Notes: generated by a model from the letters alone, not told the origin. A DNA stretch of 36,966 nucleotides from Armatimonadaceae bacterium (GCA_030446525.1 JAUJNC010000020.1:1-36966), one strand, 5' to 3'. Counted from the first letter of the stretch, positions 1 through 9,863 are shown. Translations and numbers: made by a program.

Positions 1-1
1 C

Positions 2-913
2 CGGCCCACCCGCCCACGTATGGGGCAGGGTGTGTCGCCAACCCCCCCCGCGGTGTTCACCGCGCCCCCGCTGCCCGCGCCGCGGGGGGGGCCGCTGCTA
101 AACACCGCACGAATGCTGTTTTTACCGGTTTTAAGCGGCTACGTGGGGCGGCCCCGGGTTGGGGGGGCCCCCCGGCGGGCCCGCGCCCGGGGGCGAGCGC
201 GGTGGGACGACCGCGCCGTGCTGCTCGCGCTGGCGATGCTGCCGTCCCTGCTCTTCTTTTCCCTGATCCATATCCAGCAGATCGGCCACGCCATGGCCTA
301 TGTGCCGTTCTTCGTCATCGTGGTCGCCGCGGCGGGCGCCTGGGTGACCTCCGCCCGGTCCTATCCCGTGATGGCCTCCGGCCTCGTCGCCGCCAACCTC
401 GCCTTCGTCTTTTTCTACCCGTCGCGCCTTGTGGGGGACAAGATAGGCACCCCCACCGTGGCCACGCTGCGCAAGCGTGACGCGGCCGTGCGCGCCGTCG
501 AGGACATAAAGCGGCACACCGACCCCAAGGACACGCTCGTCATCGCTTCGATGATGAGCCTGAACCACGTGGAATACTACCTTCCCGGGTACCAGTTTTT
601 GTGCATGCTCCCCTTGCAGAGAGAGGGGGACACCGTGGTGGGGAACCGGAAGGTGAAGATCGACCGGGTACCCTTGCCCACCGTCGCCCCCGGCGTGGTG
701 GATCCGCCGGGCACGGCGCGGCGCTTCGTGTTCTTCGGATGGGACGCCGACCTCGCTTCCATGGTCTCCAACCGCGCGGTGACGGAGCTGCCCCGGCCCG
801 CCCCCGGCGCGCCCGCGCCCCGGATCGCCGAGACGGCGGGCCCGGCCCGGCTGCGCTTCGCGCCCGAACGGCTCGAGATCGTCGAGAAGCGCGGCCCGGG
901 TGTGGAGGGCTGA
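2..913 (+). CDS. C-terminal part of a polytopic membrane protein (glycosyltransferase-like), partial
   Basis: The frame is open from the left edge, so the true start is probably outside the window; the first internal ATG is at 20. Two hydrophobic stretches (about 221-280 and 295-415) look like the last membrane helices of a multi-spanning protein. They are followed by a soluble tail of about 150 residues containing an RAVEDIKRHTDPKDTLVIAS stretch of the kind found in PMT-type or related lipid-linked sugar transferases. No catalytic motif lies inside the window, so the family is a guess. The first 190 bases are full of C and G runs and translate into proline/glycine/arginine-rich sequence unlike the rest, so one or more frameshifts there are likely. 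It ends 111 bases before panB on the same strand. Confidence 0.45.
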   Translation, partial: RPTRPRMGQGVSPTPPAVFTAPPLPAPRGGPLLNTARMLFLPVLSGYVGRPRVGGAPRRARARGRARWDDRAVLLALAMLPSLLFFSLIHIQQIGHAMAYVPFFVIVVAAAGAWVTSARSYPVMASGLVAANLAFVFFYPSRLVGDKIGTPTVATLRKRDAAVRAVEDIKRHTDPKDTLVIASMMSLNHVEYYLPGYQFLCMLPLQREGDTVVGNRKVKIDRVPLPTVAPGVVDPPGTARRFVFFGWDADLASMVSNRAVTELPRPAPGAPAPRIAETAGPARLRFAPERLEIVEKRGPGVEG

Positions 914-1024
914 CGGCGGCACGAGCGGGTTCGGCGCCTGTTCCCTGACCGCCGTGCCGGCCGGGGGGAGGGAACCGACCCGCCGCCGCGGAATGTATGC
1001 TCTGCTATGGCACAGGAAGAGCGT

Positions 1025-1873
1025 ATGACGGTCCCGATGCTCCAGCGGCGCAAGGCGCGGAAGCAGCCCATCGTTATGGTGACGGCCTACGACGCGGCGC
1101 AGGCGCGGCTTGCCGACGCGGCCGGCGTGGACGCGATCCTGGTAGGTGACTCGCTGGGGATGGTCACCCTGGGCCACGAAACGACCCTGCCCGTGACCCT
1201 CGATGACATGCTGCGCCACACGCAGGCGGTCACGCGCGGCGTCGCCTCGGCCCCCGCCTGCCCGGAGACCGCGCCGACGCCGGGGGCGCTGGCGCGGGGG
1301 GCGCGCCACGCCCTGGTCGTGGCCGACATGCCTTTCGGCTCCTACGGCGTCTCGGTGGAGGAGGGGGTTCGCGGCGCCGTCCGCCTCGTCGCCGAGGGCG
1401 GCGCGCAGGCCGTCAAGCTCGAGGGGGGCGCCGCGATAGCCCCGACGGTCCGGCGCATCGCGGATATCGGCGTGCCGGTGATGGGCCACCTGGGGATGAC
1501 CCCGCAGTCCGTCCACCACTTCGGGGGGTTCAAGCTGCAGGGCAAGAGCGACCGGGCCGCCGAGGGCCTCCTGGCCGACGCGCATGCGCTGGCCGAGGCG
1601 GGCGTCTTCGCCCTGGTGCTCGAGGTGATCCCGGCCTCCCTCGCCCGGCGCATCACGGACGCCGTGCCCGTCCCCACTATCGGCATCGGCGCGGGCGCCG
1701 GGTGCGACGGCCAGGTGCAGGTGCTCCACGACCTGGTCGGCCTGATCGAAGGCCCGGTCTTCAAGCACGCGCGCCGCTACGCCGAGGCAGGGCGCCTGAT
1801 GCGCGAGGCCCTGGCCGCCTACGCGGACGACGTGCGCGCGGGCCGCTTCCCCGGCGACGAGAACGCCTTCTGA
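1025..1873 (+). CDS. panB: 3-methyl-2-oxobutanoate hydroxymethyltransferase
   Basis: Ketopantoate hydroxymethyltransferase, the first committed step of pantothenate synthesis: it transfers a hydroxymethyl group from methylene-tetrahydrofolate to 3-methyl-2-oxobutanoate. Family landmarks are clear: MVTAYDAAQA near the N-terminus, the metal-site segment LVGDSLGMV, VVADMPFGSY, AVKLEGG, the GHLGMTPQSVHHFGGFK loop and TIGIGAG. An ATG at 1007 is also in frame. I prefer 1025 because AGGA lies seven bases upstream and the resulting N-terminus matches the family length. Unusually, about 20 residues rich in Ala and Pro are inserted between the TRGV helix end and the VVADMPF strand (about 1240-1305); these are directly adjacent in most PanB proteins. 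It converges on the next gene with one base between stop codons and no terminator. Confidence 0.95.
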   Translation: MTVPMLQRRKARKQPIVMVTAYDAAQARLADAAGVDAILVGDSLGMVTLGHETTLPVTLDDMLRHTQAVTRGVASAPACPETAPTPGALARGARHALVVADMPFGSYGVSVEEGVRGAVRLVAEGGAQAVKLEGGAAIAPTVRRIADIGVPVMGHLGMTPQSVHHFGGFKLQGKSDRAAEGLLADAHALAEAGVFALVLEVIPASLARRITDAVPVPTIGIGAGAGCDGQVQVLHDLVGLIEGPVFKHARRYAEAGRLMREALAAYADDVRAGRFPGDENAF

Positions 1874-1874
1874 A

Positions 1875-3854
1875 TCACCCCATCGTCACGCGGATCGCGG
1901 CCAGCACCTCCTCCAGGTCGGGCAGCACGGCGTATTCCAGGGACGGATGGTAGGGGACGTGGACGTCCTCGCGCGCCACCAGCTGCGGCGGCGAGAAGAA
2001 GAGCTCCCACCGCTCCGGCCGCGACGTCATCTCGGCGAGGATGCTCTGGCCGAAGCCGGTCGTGCGCGCGTCCTCGTGCACCACGACGAGCCGCCCCGTG
2101 CGCCGCAGCGACCCCTCGATCGCGGCGTAGTCGCAGGGCGCGATCGAGCGCAGGTCGATGACCTCGACGGAAACCCCCTCGCCCTGCATCCGGTCCGCGG
2201 CCTGGTCGGCCAGCTCGGTGCAGTTGCCCCACGTCACCAGGGTGACGTCCGTGCCCGCCCGGCGCACGGCGGCGCGGCCGAGCGGCACCGCCTCGCAGGC
2301 CGCGCCGGCCGGCGCGCGCTTGCGGAAGATGTGCTTGGGCAGCAGGAACAGCGTCGGGTCGCTGCCCCGGATCGCCGTCCAGAGCAGCCCGGCCGCGTCC
2401 CCGGCCGTGCTGGGGATGACGACGTTCAGCCCGTGGATGTGCGCCCACATGCCCTCGTTGCTTTCGCTGTGCCACAGGCTCCCGCCCGGCAGGTAGGCGC
2501 CGCAGGGGGCGAGGATGACCAGGGGGCAGGACCACTCGCCGCACGTCCGCCAGCGCAGGCTCGCCGCCTGGGTCATCAGCTGGTTGAGCGCGGGGCAGAG
2601 GAAGTCGATGAACTGCATCTCGATGACCGGGCGCCACCCCACGCTCGCCAGCCCCACCGCCGTGCCCAGGATCGTCGCCTCCGCCAGCGGCGAGTTCAGG
2701 ACCCGGCCGGGGAACCGGCCGGACAAACCCTTGGTCAGGCCGAACACTCCGCCCTTCGGGTCCTCGATGTCCTCGCCGAAGAGCAGGACCTTCGGGTCCC
2801 TTTCCAGCGCCGTGCGCAAAGTCTGGTTGACCGCGGCGACCATCGTGGCGGGGCCGGCGGGCGCCACCGGCGGGGCGGACGGCGGCGCGGGCGGGCCGAA
2901 CAGGTGCTCGGTCGCCGCTTCGGGCTCCGGGTCGGCGGCGGTCTGGGCCCCCCGGTAGTCCGCGTCCACCTGCCGAGCGATCTCGGCCTGCTCCGCGTGC
3001 CACTCTTCCAGCGTGAGGGCGCCTTCCTCGATCAGGCGGCGGGCCAGGTTATCGATCGGGTCGCGCAGCAGGTCAGCGGCGATGTCCTCGGCGCGGCGGT
3101 AGACGCGCTGGTCGTCGCTGCTGGTGTGCGAGCACAGCCGGTCCATCTCGCACCAGAGGACGGCCGGGCCGCCGCCCTGCCGCGCCCGGGCCACGCAATC
3201 GGCGCCCGCCCGGAACACGCCGCACGGGTCGCGGGCGTCCACCCGCACCAGACACTCTTCGCCGAGCGCGCCCAGGCGGTAGGGGAAAAACCTTTCGGTG
3301 GGCGTGCTGATGCCGTAACGGTTGTCCTCGATGACGAACAGGACCGGCAGCCGCTCCTGCAGCGCGAAGGCGACGGCCTCATAGAACTCGCCCTGGCGGG
3401 TCGCCGCGTCGCCCACGGTGGCAAGGACCACCTGATCCGTGCCCGACATCTTGAACGCCCAGGCGGCCCCGGCTGCCGGGAGACACTGGGAAGCCGTCGG
3501 GGTTGCCACCGAGAAGATGTTCCGCCGCCGGTCGCTGAAATGGCCGGGCATCTGCCGCCCGCCGCTGCTGCTGCCCTGCTTGGCGAAGTAGGCCAGCGCC
3601 AGCTCATAGTTGGAGACGCCGCGCGCCAGGACCATGGCGCGGTCGCGGTAATATGGGAAAAGGTAGTCGTCGGGGCGCAGCGCGTACGCCAGGGCGGCCA
3701 GCGCCTCGTGCCCCCTGCCGGAGACCTGGAACCAGCCTTTGCTTTGCCGCAGAAGTATGCCCTCACGCCGGTCGCCTTCGCGCGAGAGCGCCATCAGATG
3801 CAGCAGCGGGCGCACGGGAAGCTCCGCGCGCACCTCTGCCAGAGTTAGCTCCAT
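1875..3854 (-). CDS. Fused alpha-beta E1 of a branched-chain-type 2-oxoacid dehydrogenase
   Basis: Thiamin-diphosphate-dependent E1 (about 659 residues) with both subunits in one chain. The alpha part (about 1-300) carries the ThDP motif GDAATRQGEFYEA ending in EDNRYGIS (G148-D149 to N178) and the FPYYRDRA and QMPGHFSD segments. The beta part begins near residue 340 with MVAAVNQTLRTAL, followed by VLLFGEDI, EMQFIDF and DLRSIAPCD. It would decarboxylate a branched-chain or similar 2-oxoacid and pass the acyl group to a lipoyl E2; no E2 or E3 is in the window. Start: ATG at 3854 has AGGAG eight bases upstream; the upstream in-frame ATG (3944) lacks a site and adds a non-conserved tail. A link to panB through 2-oxoisovalerate metabolism is possible but not shown. 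Pyruvate or acetoin specificity cannot be excluded. Confidence 0.88.
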   Translation of the reverse strand: MELTLAEVRAELPVRPLLHLMALSREGDRREGILLRQSKGWFQVSGRGHEALAALAYALRPDDYLFPYYRDRAMVLARGVSNYELALAYFAKQGSSSGGRQMPGHFSDRRRNIFSVATPTASQCLPAAGAAWAFKMSGTDQVVLATVGDAATRQGEFYEAVAFALQERLPVLFVIEDNRYGISTPTERFFPYRLGALGEECLVRVDARDPCGVFRAGADCVARARQGGGPAVLWCEMDRLCSHTSSDDQRVYRRAEDIAADLLRDPIDNLARRLIEEGALTLEEWHAEQAEIARQVDADYRGAQTAADPEPEAATEHLFGPPAPPSAPPVAPAGPATMVAAVNQTLRTALERDPKVLLFGEDIEDPKGGVFGLTKGLSGRFPGRVLNSPLAEATILGTAVGLASVGWRPVIEMQFIDFLCPALNQLMTQAASLRWRTCGEWSCPLVILAPCGAYLPGGSLWHSESNEGMWAHIHGLNVVIPSTAGDAAGLLWTAIRGSDPTLFLLPKHIFRKRAPAGAACEAVPLGRAAVRRAGTDVTLVTWGNCTELADQAADRMQGEGVSVEVIDLRSIAPCDYAAIEGSLRRTGRLVVVHEDARTTGFGQSILAEMTSRPERWELFFSPPQLVAREDVHVPYHPSLEYAVLPDLEEVLAAIRVTMG

Positions 3855-3881
3855 TGCTCGCTCCTGGTTTTGCACGTTACG

Positions 3882-3936
3882 TGTCGGGCGCGGGTCGACA
3901 GGCCAACCCCGAGGCGCCCGACTCGTATCTATTATA
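3882..3936 (-). promoter_or_regulatory. Candidate promoter -10 and leader hairpin of the fused E1 gene
   Basis: On the minus strand a perfect TATAAT lies at 3936-3931, about 77 bases before the start codon; no good -35 is visible at 16-18 bases. The transcript would begin with an inverted repeat (GTCGGGCGC at 3883-3891 against GCGCCCGAC at 3914-3922), a stable hairpin in the 5' leader. Its role is unknown. Confidence 0.4.
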
Positions 3937-4699
3937 CGTGGCAAACGCGCGGAATTCTCCCGGGGCGTCCTTATTCCGGCGATCCTACGGGTGAGGCGGT
4001 TCCTCGTCCGCGGTAGTTGTATCGTTTTTTCCGGAAAGCTGGTTCGCCCGGCCGCTGTCCCCGCGCCGGGAACACGTCGTCACGAGCTTCCTATACAGGC
4101 GGCTCTCAGAACGGGGCGACATTTTTTGTTTCGCGGATCTGCCGCAAAAATCGGTCATACCCCCGGGAATACAGGATAAATTGCTAAAAAGGAACGAAAA
4201 TGATCTTTGCAGGGGTTGACAAAGCACCACAAAACCGGTAAACTTCGGGACGGCGGCGCCTGTCGAGTCGGGCGCCTCAGTGTCCACCGCCGGTTACAAC
4301 GTCGGCGGCTATGCGGGGCCCGGCGACCAGGCAGAAGCCGAGATCGCTGGGACCCCACAGACAAACACGAAAAGGCCGCGCGCCTTGAAAGGAAGTGATG
4401 TTTTGACGATCCTGCGTGCCCCGCAGGCGACGTTCGCCTCGCGCCTCCGCAGCCTCGTTGCCACACGTCGTGTGGCGTCTGATGTCGTGACAGGTTCCTC
4501 GCCCGGTTTTTGTGCCAACTTCCCCACGACCCGACACCGAGAGATTGCCCCGGCCCTTGTTGTGGTGGAAACGACACCATCGCGACCCAATTCCCCCCAG
4601 CACAAAGCTGCCCTTCCGGTCAGCCACAGCGCCCGTGGTGCGACAGCAGCGGCAGCCTTACGCGACGCATCGCGCTCTTTGCAAGAAAGGAAAGTCGCT
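3937..4699. other. Intergenic region with long 5' leader; no gene supported
   Basis: From 3937 to 4215 I see nothing convincing. From 4245 to 4699 lies the leader of the hydrolase gene. It contains GC-rich hairpins (GGCGCC at 4255-4260 against GGCGCC at 4271-4276, and GCCGG/GTCGGC around 4288-4310). The frame of the downstream gene stays open through it up to 4280, but that reading has no family-like sequence, and the signal peptide and ribosome site place the start at 4700. I could not match the leader to a riboswitch class. Confidence 0.4.
4216..4244 (+). promoter_or_regulatory. Sigma-70-type promoter of the DUF5060 hydrolase gene
   Basis: TTGACA at 4216-4221, a 17-base spacer and TAAACT at 4239-4244. 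This is the best promoter upstream of the 4700 start and implies a 5' leader of about 450 bases. Confidence 0.6.
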
Positions 4700-7597
4700 A
4701 TGAACCGAGGACCCTCCCACGAGGTGTTTTCTGATCTGGAAGGTTTAAAAGCGCCTTCGCCCGAGGACGGACGTCACGCCGCCCGCGGGGAGAAGCGCGG
4801 CGTTCTGCGCCCTGTTTCCCGTGCCCTGGCGGCGCTCGCCTGTGTTTTGTTTTTGGCCTGTCCGGCCCTCGTGCGCGCGGAGCCCGGCGCCGTCGTGACG
4901 GGCAGTTTGGATCAGGTGGAAAAATACGGGCCTTTCGAGGCGACCATTGACGTCTCGACGGTCGCGTCCAACCTGCAGTTTCCGTACGACCCCGACCCGC
5001 CCGCCGGGGTCGCCCCCGGCGTGGGCGTCACGGTGGACGCGCTGTTCCTGCCCCCCGGCGAGTCGGCCTGGGAGAACGCCCGGGTGCAGCCCTGCTTCTG
5101 GTACCAGCCCATGACCGAGAGCCGCGGCGACTTCTACCCCGACGGCTCCCCGCACTTCCGGGCGCGCTTCGCCCCCGATCTGGAGGGCGAGTGGCGCTAC
5201 AAGATCCGCGTCACCGACGCGGAGGGTACCGGGGAGAGCGCCGAGGGGAGCTTCATCTGCACCGGCGCGAACAGCCGGGGCTTCGTCCGCACCTCCCCGA
5301 GCGACCCCCGCTTCTTCGAGTTCGACGACGGCACGACGTTCACCCATCCCAGCATCGAGAAGGGTGGCTGGGGGGACATCGCCACGCAGGACACCTTGCT
5401 GCCCACCCTGACGACGAACGGGGTGCGGTATGTCCGCTGGTATCTGACGCCGCGGGGTGGCATCCAGGTCTTCGGCGGGACCACCAACGGCAAATGGGAC
5501 GGCCGCACCGTCGTGGGCGAGAACGGGCAGGGGCAGCCGGGCTTCGCGCTGGCGCCCGTTACCTGGACCCGTGGGGAGTTCTTCGGACTGCCGGTGGGGA
5601 CGCAGGTGCGCCTTTCCTGCCGCGCTAAGCTTACCGGCCGGCGGCCGCTCGCGATCCGCATCCAGGAAGGCGATGCCGTCCGCGACTCCGTCCTGGTTTC
5701 CCCGCCCACCGATGGCTGGCAAACGGTCGGGCTGGACACCTACACCGTCCGCTCGGAAGACCCCATCCGCTGCTTCTTCGTGGCACCTGACAATTCGGGC
5801 GATGAGGACATCCTGATCGACGACATCCGGGTCGAAATCTCGACGGATGGCGGCAACACGTGGTTGAACGCCGCCACGAGGGGCAGGGCCGACACCTACA
5901 CCTACATGGACGATCGCGAGGCGTACCGGATCGACCGCTTCTTTAAGCTGTGCGACGCGCAAGGGATGTATAACAAGATGACCGTCCTCGACAAGGACGA
6001 CTTCGTCTTGTCGCGGATGGGCCCGGACCACACCTTCCAGGACGAGCGCGACGACAATAATACCTATGCGCCCTGGAACGACGGGGACAACCCCTCCCGT
6101 TGGTACCAGCAGGCGTGGTGGCGCTACTTCATCGCCCGCTGGTCGGCGTACCAGTCCGTCCATACCCTGGAGTATGCCAACGAGAACGACCCATTCAGCG
6201 GCGTCGCGAACGAGGCCGCTTATGCCATGGCGGAGTATTTCCACGCCAACAGCCCACGCTACCTGCTGATGGGCAACTCCACCTGGCACTCGTTCGTGCG
6301 CTCGTTCTGGGCCGACGACCGGATGGATTACGCCGACATACACGGCTACACCGGGCCGGGGACCCCCGAGTCCGGCAGCGAGGGGACGAGATACTTCTGG
6401 GGCCTGACGGGTGAGGACCCCGACGGGAACTCGCTGTACCACCCCTGGTCCGTGGACAACCCCAACGGCGCAGGCCGCGTGTTCGCGGCGGCGCTCGCCC
6501 CGGACGCGCCGGACCGCACGCGCGACATCCGGGTGATCACTTACATCGGCGGGGAGCCGGGACGCCGCTATCGCGTCCGGGCGCAGGTGCGTACCCACAA
6601 TCTCACCACCAACCCCGCCAACTCGTTCGAGAGGCCGGCGCTCCGGCTGGCGGCCTACCAAGGCTACACCGCTGAAAACGACGCCCAAAGCGCCGTCCAG
6701 AACACCAACCTGCCGCTGGGCACCTACGAGTGGCGAGAGATCGTCTCGGAACCCTGGGCCATGCCCCTGGGCAAGGACATCCTGTCCGTGCAGCTCGACA
6801 TGTGGGGTCCGGGCGGAACGCTCTGGATGGACGACGTGGCGGTCGAGGAAGAGGTCGCCCAGGACCAGTGGCGGCGCATCTACCTGCACACCTGGGACGA
6901 GAACCGCGTCGACTTCGACTCCGCGCTCGACGTCCGGGCGTTCTGGACCCGATTATCCGCGTTCCGCCTTCCGAAACCGATCGTACGCAGCGAGTCGGGC
7001 CTGCGCGGGTGGAACATCCACGGCAGCCCCTTCATCTGGAACGGCCAGAGCTATCTCTACCGCGACGAAGAGCAAGACCTGGTCCGCGACGCGGACGGCA
7101 TCTACTACCAGAAGAAGCTGTGGGCGCAGCTCGGCTGTCCCGGCTTCTATAGCGGGCAGCTGTGGACGGACAACCTGGCGCAAAAGAACCTGTGGTTCCT
7201 GTACGGGGCCTATGCCAACTTCCTCGAGGGGGAGCGCATCAGCAACGGGAACTACGACGCCGTCGGCTCCGATCTGGACGGCGATCAGGCGCTCACCGCC
7301 GGGGGAGGGCTGCGCTGCTGGGGCATCCGCGACCGAGCGGCGAGTAAGGCGCTGCTCTGGATCGACAACCCGGACCACACGTGGCGCGATGTCGTGGACG
7401 AGGCGCCGATACCTGCCAAATCGGGCCAGGTGGCGGTGCCGGACTTCGCCCCGGGCTCCTACACCCTGGAATGGTGGGACACCCGCGCCGGCAGCGTGAC
7501 GCGGCGGCAGCCGGTTTCGGTGGGCGGCAACGGGATACTGAGGATCGATGTCAACAACCTCGCGACCGATGTCGCCGTCAAGGTGATACGGAACTAG
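4700..7597 (+). CDS. Secreted DUF5060-containing glycoside hydrolase with inserted CBM-like modules
   Basis: A 965-residue secreted protein. Start 4700 is set by AAGAAAGGAAAG just upstream. After a polar stretch of about 35 residues comes a hydrophobic signal segment (about 4825-4870) ending in VRAEPG. Residues about 70-200 match the DUF5060 immunoglobulin-like domain that precedes catalytic domains in many polysaccharide hydrolases (FEATIDVS, RARFAPDLEGEWRYKIRV). A TIM-barrel-like hydrolase follows, with ANEN (Glu495) and IVRSESG (Glu765) as the likely acid/base and nucleophile by analogy with clan GH-A; this assignment is inferred. Two beta-rich, CBM-like segments (about residues 257-391 and 564-724, each ending in a WMDDV/LIDDI-type strand) interrupt the barrel. 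The substrate is unknown, probably a plant or microbial polysaccharide. It has its own promoter and terminator. Confidence 0.8.
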   Translation: MNRGPSHEVFSDLEGLKAPSPEDGRHAARGEKRGVLRPVSRALAALACVLFLACPALVRAEPGAVVTGSLDQVEKYGPFEATIDVSTVASNLQFPYDPDPPAGVAPGVGVTVDALFLPPGESAWENARVQPCFWYQPMTESRGDFYPDGSPHFRARFAPDLEGEWRYKIRVTDAEGTGESAEGSFICTGANSRGFVRTSPSDPRFFEFDDGTTFTHPSIEKGGWGDIATQDTLLPTLTTNGVRYVRWYLTPRGGIQVFGGTTNGKWDGRTVVGENGQGQPGFALAPVTWTRGEFFGLPVGTQVRLSCRAKLTGRRPLAIRIQEGDAVRDSVLVSPPTDGWQTVGLDTYTVRSEDPIRCFFVAPDNSGDEDILIDDIRVEISTDGGNTWLNAATRGRADTYTYMDDREAYRIDRFFKLCDAQGMYNKMTVLDKDDFVLSRMGPDHTFQDERDDNNTYAPWNDGDNPSRWYQQAWWRYFIARWSAYQSVHTLEYANENDPFSGVANEAAYAMAEYFHANSPRYLLMGNSTWHSFVRSFWADDRMDYADIHGYTGPGTPESGSEGTRYFWGLTGEDPDGNSLYHPWSVDNPNGAGRVFAAALAPDAPDRTRDIRVITYIGGEPGRRYRVRAQVRTHNLTTNPANSFERPALRLAAYQGYTAENDAQSAVQNTNLPLGTYEWREIVSEPWAMPLGKDILSVQLDMWGPGGTLWMDDVAVEEEVAQDQWRRIYLHTWDENRVDFDSALDVRAFWTRLSAFRLPKPIVRSESGLRGWNIHGSPFIWNGQSYLYRDEEQDLVRDADGIYYQKKLWAQLGCPGFYSGQLWTDNLAQKNLWFLYGAYANFLEGERISNGNYDAVGSDLDGDQALTAGGGLRCWGIRDRAASKALLWIDNPDHTWRDVVDEAPIPAKSGQVAVPDFAPGSYTLEWWDTRAGSVTRRQPVSVGGNGILRIDVNNLATDVAVKVIRN

Positions 7598-7638
7598 CGG
7601 GGGAGAGGAGAGCCTTCCCCCTCTCCCCGGACATCCGT

Positions 7639-7668
7639 GCCGCCCCGCAGAAGCGGGGCGGCCTTTTA
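7639..7668 (+). terminator. Rho-independent terminator after the DUF5060 hydrolase
   Basis: Perfect 10-bp stem (7639-7648 against 7653-7662), AGAA loop, then CTTTTATTT. The convergent gene's stop codon lies in the T-tract, so the same hairpin sits at the 3' end of both transcripts. Confidence 0.85.
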
Positions 7669-9863
7669 TTTCGCGATCGCCAGGGCGCTGAGGGTCTCGC
7701 CCACCTGAGTGCGCACGCGCTCCAGGGCTGCCGGATCCCACGCGAAGTCGGTGGGGGTGCGTACCAGGCCTTTCACCCCGGCATCGAGCAAACCTTCGGC
7801 CTCCCGGAGGGCCGCACCGGCCCGCCGATCCCGGGCCGGTGCCTTCCGCGCCGCGGTTACCGCGGCCGAAAGCAGCCGCAGTGTCTCGTAGTCTTCCAGG
7901 CCTTCGCGGAACAGCTCCCACCGGACCGAATTGACGGGGGTGCCGTCTTTGGGGTTGGGGTAGAGGAACGCCCCCCGCATAAAGGTGCCGCCCTGGCTGG
8001 TGTCGGTCCACGGGTCCCCGGTCCAGGAGTTGACGGCCCAGAACAGGTACCCGTTCAGGTCGTGCCGCCACAGCATCCAGGGGATCAGGCGCATGCCGAC
8101 GGACGGGTAGCCGATGCCATGCAGGAAGTTGTGGTACAGCCACACCTCATCGCCCGCCTTGCGCTGCCGGACGGCCGCCTCGATGTCGAAGCGGGCGGAG
8201 CTGGCGTACGGCGTCCACACGTTCGCCCCCTGCCTCAGGATCGCGTACGGCTCCTCCGACAGCTCGCGCTCGACGCCGGGCAGGAGAGCGCGCGCGTACT
8301 CGTACACCGCCGCTACCCGGCCGTACTCGCCGACGCCCGGCTCGTCCTTCAGCTTTATCTGCGCCTTGTCCAGCCAGCCGCGCTCCTTGAGGAACGCCGC
8401 GGCCTGCTCGAAATGGTCGCGGAACGCCTCTTTGAAGGCGGGCGTCAGCGCCGCCCGCTCCCGGAGGAGACGCTCGAAATCGGGCCTGTCCTCCGGGGTG
8501 AGATAGACGGCGTACAGCGGGTCGGACGCCCCCGCGACGTCGGCGACCTCGACGCGCAGCGTGTGCCTGCCCGGCGCGAGCGTCACCGGCTCGGGCAGGC
8601 GCGCCAAGCCCAGCGGGTCCTTCCAGCTGTCGCCGCTCGTCAGCACTCCCAGCCGCTTGCCGTCCAGGTAAACGATCTTCTTTTCCTGTTTCTGGATCGG
8701 CTCGATCTGTAGCCATACCCAGAACGGCTTCTCGTCCTTGCTCTGGAACGCGTACTCCACCCACGCGCCCTGGGTGCCGCGCGGCGCCGCCAGCAGGGCG
8801 CCCCCGAAATCCTCGGGCGCGCTGCCCTGGCCGGCCACCCGGTTCCACCGCGCCCCCTTGGCGCCCCCGGCATGCTCGCGGACCCAGCCGCTGCCGTTGA
8901 TCCAGACGCCGCTCCGGGGCTCAGCGGCCTTCTGGAAGACGGGCAGACCGCCCCAGCTGCCGCCGGCCGCGCCGCCGCCGCTGGCCATGCGGAAGCGCAC
9001 GAACTTCAGGTCGTCGAGCACGTAGCGCAGCGCCGCTCGTAGTCGGCTGTTTCCGGCGCCGGCTCCCCCGCTGCCAGCGTCCTCGAACGGGTACACACTC
9101 GCCGTGGCGTTGATGCGGTGCGCCTTCAGGTTGTCGTAATACGGGCGCAGGTGGTCCCACAGCGGCTTGCCGTGCCGGAACGGCTCGGGGTTCGCCCACA
9201 CGTTCCCCATGACGACCAGGTGGGTCTCGTCCGGCAGGGTGAAGTTCCACACCGTCAGCGACAGCGGCGCCTCCAGCAGCGTCGCGCTTTCCCGAGCAGC
9301 CGGACCCGTCCTTCGTACCGTCCGGGCGCCGCATCCTTGGGCACCCGGACGGTCAGCCAGATCCGGTTGTAGGCGCCGCCCTGGAGGTCGAACACCGGGT
9401 CCGGCAGGAGCGGGTCCGGTATCCTGTCGACGTCCCCTGTCCCGTTCGCGCCCGCCGGCCACGAGCGCAGCGTCAGGGCCGCGCGCGGGCGGGTTTGCCC
9501 GGCACCGTGCCCACCTTGTTCGCCTGCCACGCCGTGGCGGGGATGCGCCCGGGCCCGCCGGCGAAGGGCGTGAAGAAAACCCGGACGCCCTTCAGGTCCC
9601 CGTCCGGGCGCACCACCGCCTGCACGCACTCGTACTCGCCGCGCCCCGCCCTCAGGCCGAACCGGCCGCGGCGCCGGCGTCTGCGGCAGGGGACGCGTCG
9701 TCCAGCACGAGCTTGTGGGCAGCACGAACCACGCCCGCATCCCGCCCGGCGCGCGCTGCCCCCAGGCCACGCCGTCCCATTGGTCCGCCCGGGCCGCACC
9801 CCACCCGCAAAGGGCGATCCCCGCGCACAACATTCCCAGCCCCGACCGGCTCCTACGGCTCAC
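7666..9863 (-). pseudogene. Secreted DUF4091 (glycosidase-like) protein, several frameshifts
   Basis: The 3' two thirds (7666 to about 9290) form one intact frame typical of DUF4091 (PF13320) proteins: LTVWNFTLPDETHL, a central jelly-roll-like region, LKDEPG, VWTPYASSARFD, EVWLYHNFLHGIGYPSVGMRLIPW, the YLFWAVNSW segment and a REGLEDYETL helix. The 5' third is split over three frames. Starting at GTG 9863 (GGGAGG ten bases upstream) one reads a signal peptide MSRRSRSGLGMLCAGIALCG, then a change near 9715, then KLVLDDASPAADAG, then YECVQAVVRPDGDLKGVRVF after about 9660. A change near 9480 leads to the segment with VFDLQGGAYNRIW, and another near 9290 joins the long frame. Every segment keeps family-like sequence, so an intact gene with indel errors is likelier than a decayed one. 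The role is inferred: extracellular glycan hydrolysis. Confidence 0.75.

Noticed and set aside
131..1768. Long open frame antisense to panB and its upstream gene
   Set aside because: A shadow frame of GC-rich coding DNA; low-complexity His/Arg/Gly sequence with no family features, while panB on the other strand is unambiguous.
1947..3848. 633-codon plus-strand frame opposite the fused E1 gene
   Set aside because: Antisense shadow; the minus strand has clear E1 motifs throughout.
4210..4400. Possible c-di-GMP-I (GEMM) or other riboswitch in the long leader before 4700
   Set aside because: Short matches (GGTAAAC, CGGGACG) occur but the second half of the GEMM consensus and the tetraloop/receptor pairing are absent; no other class fits.
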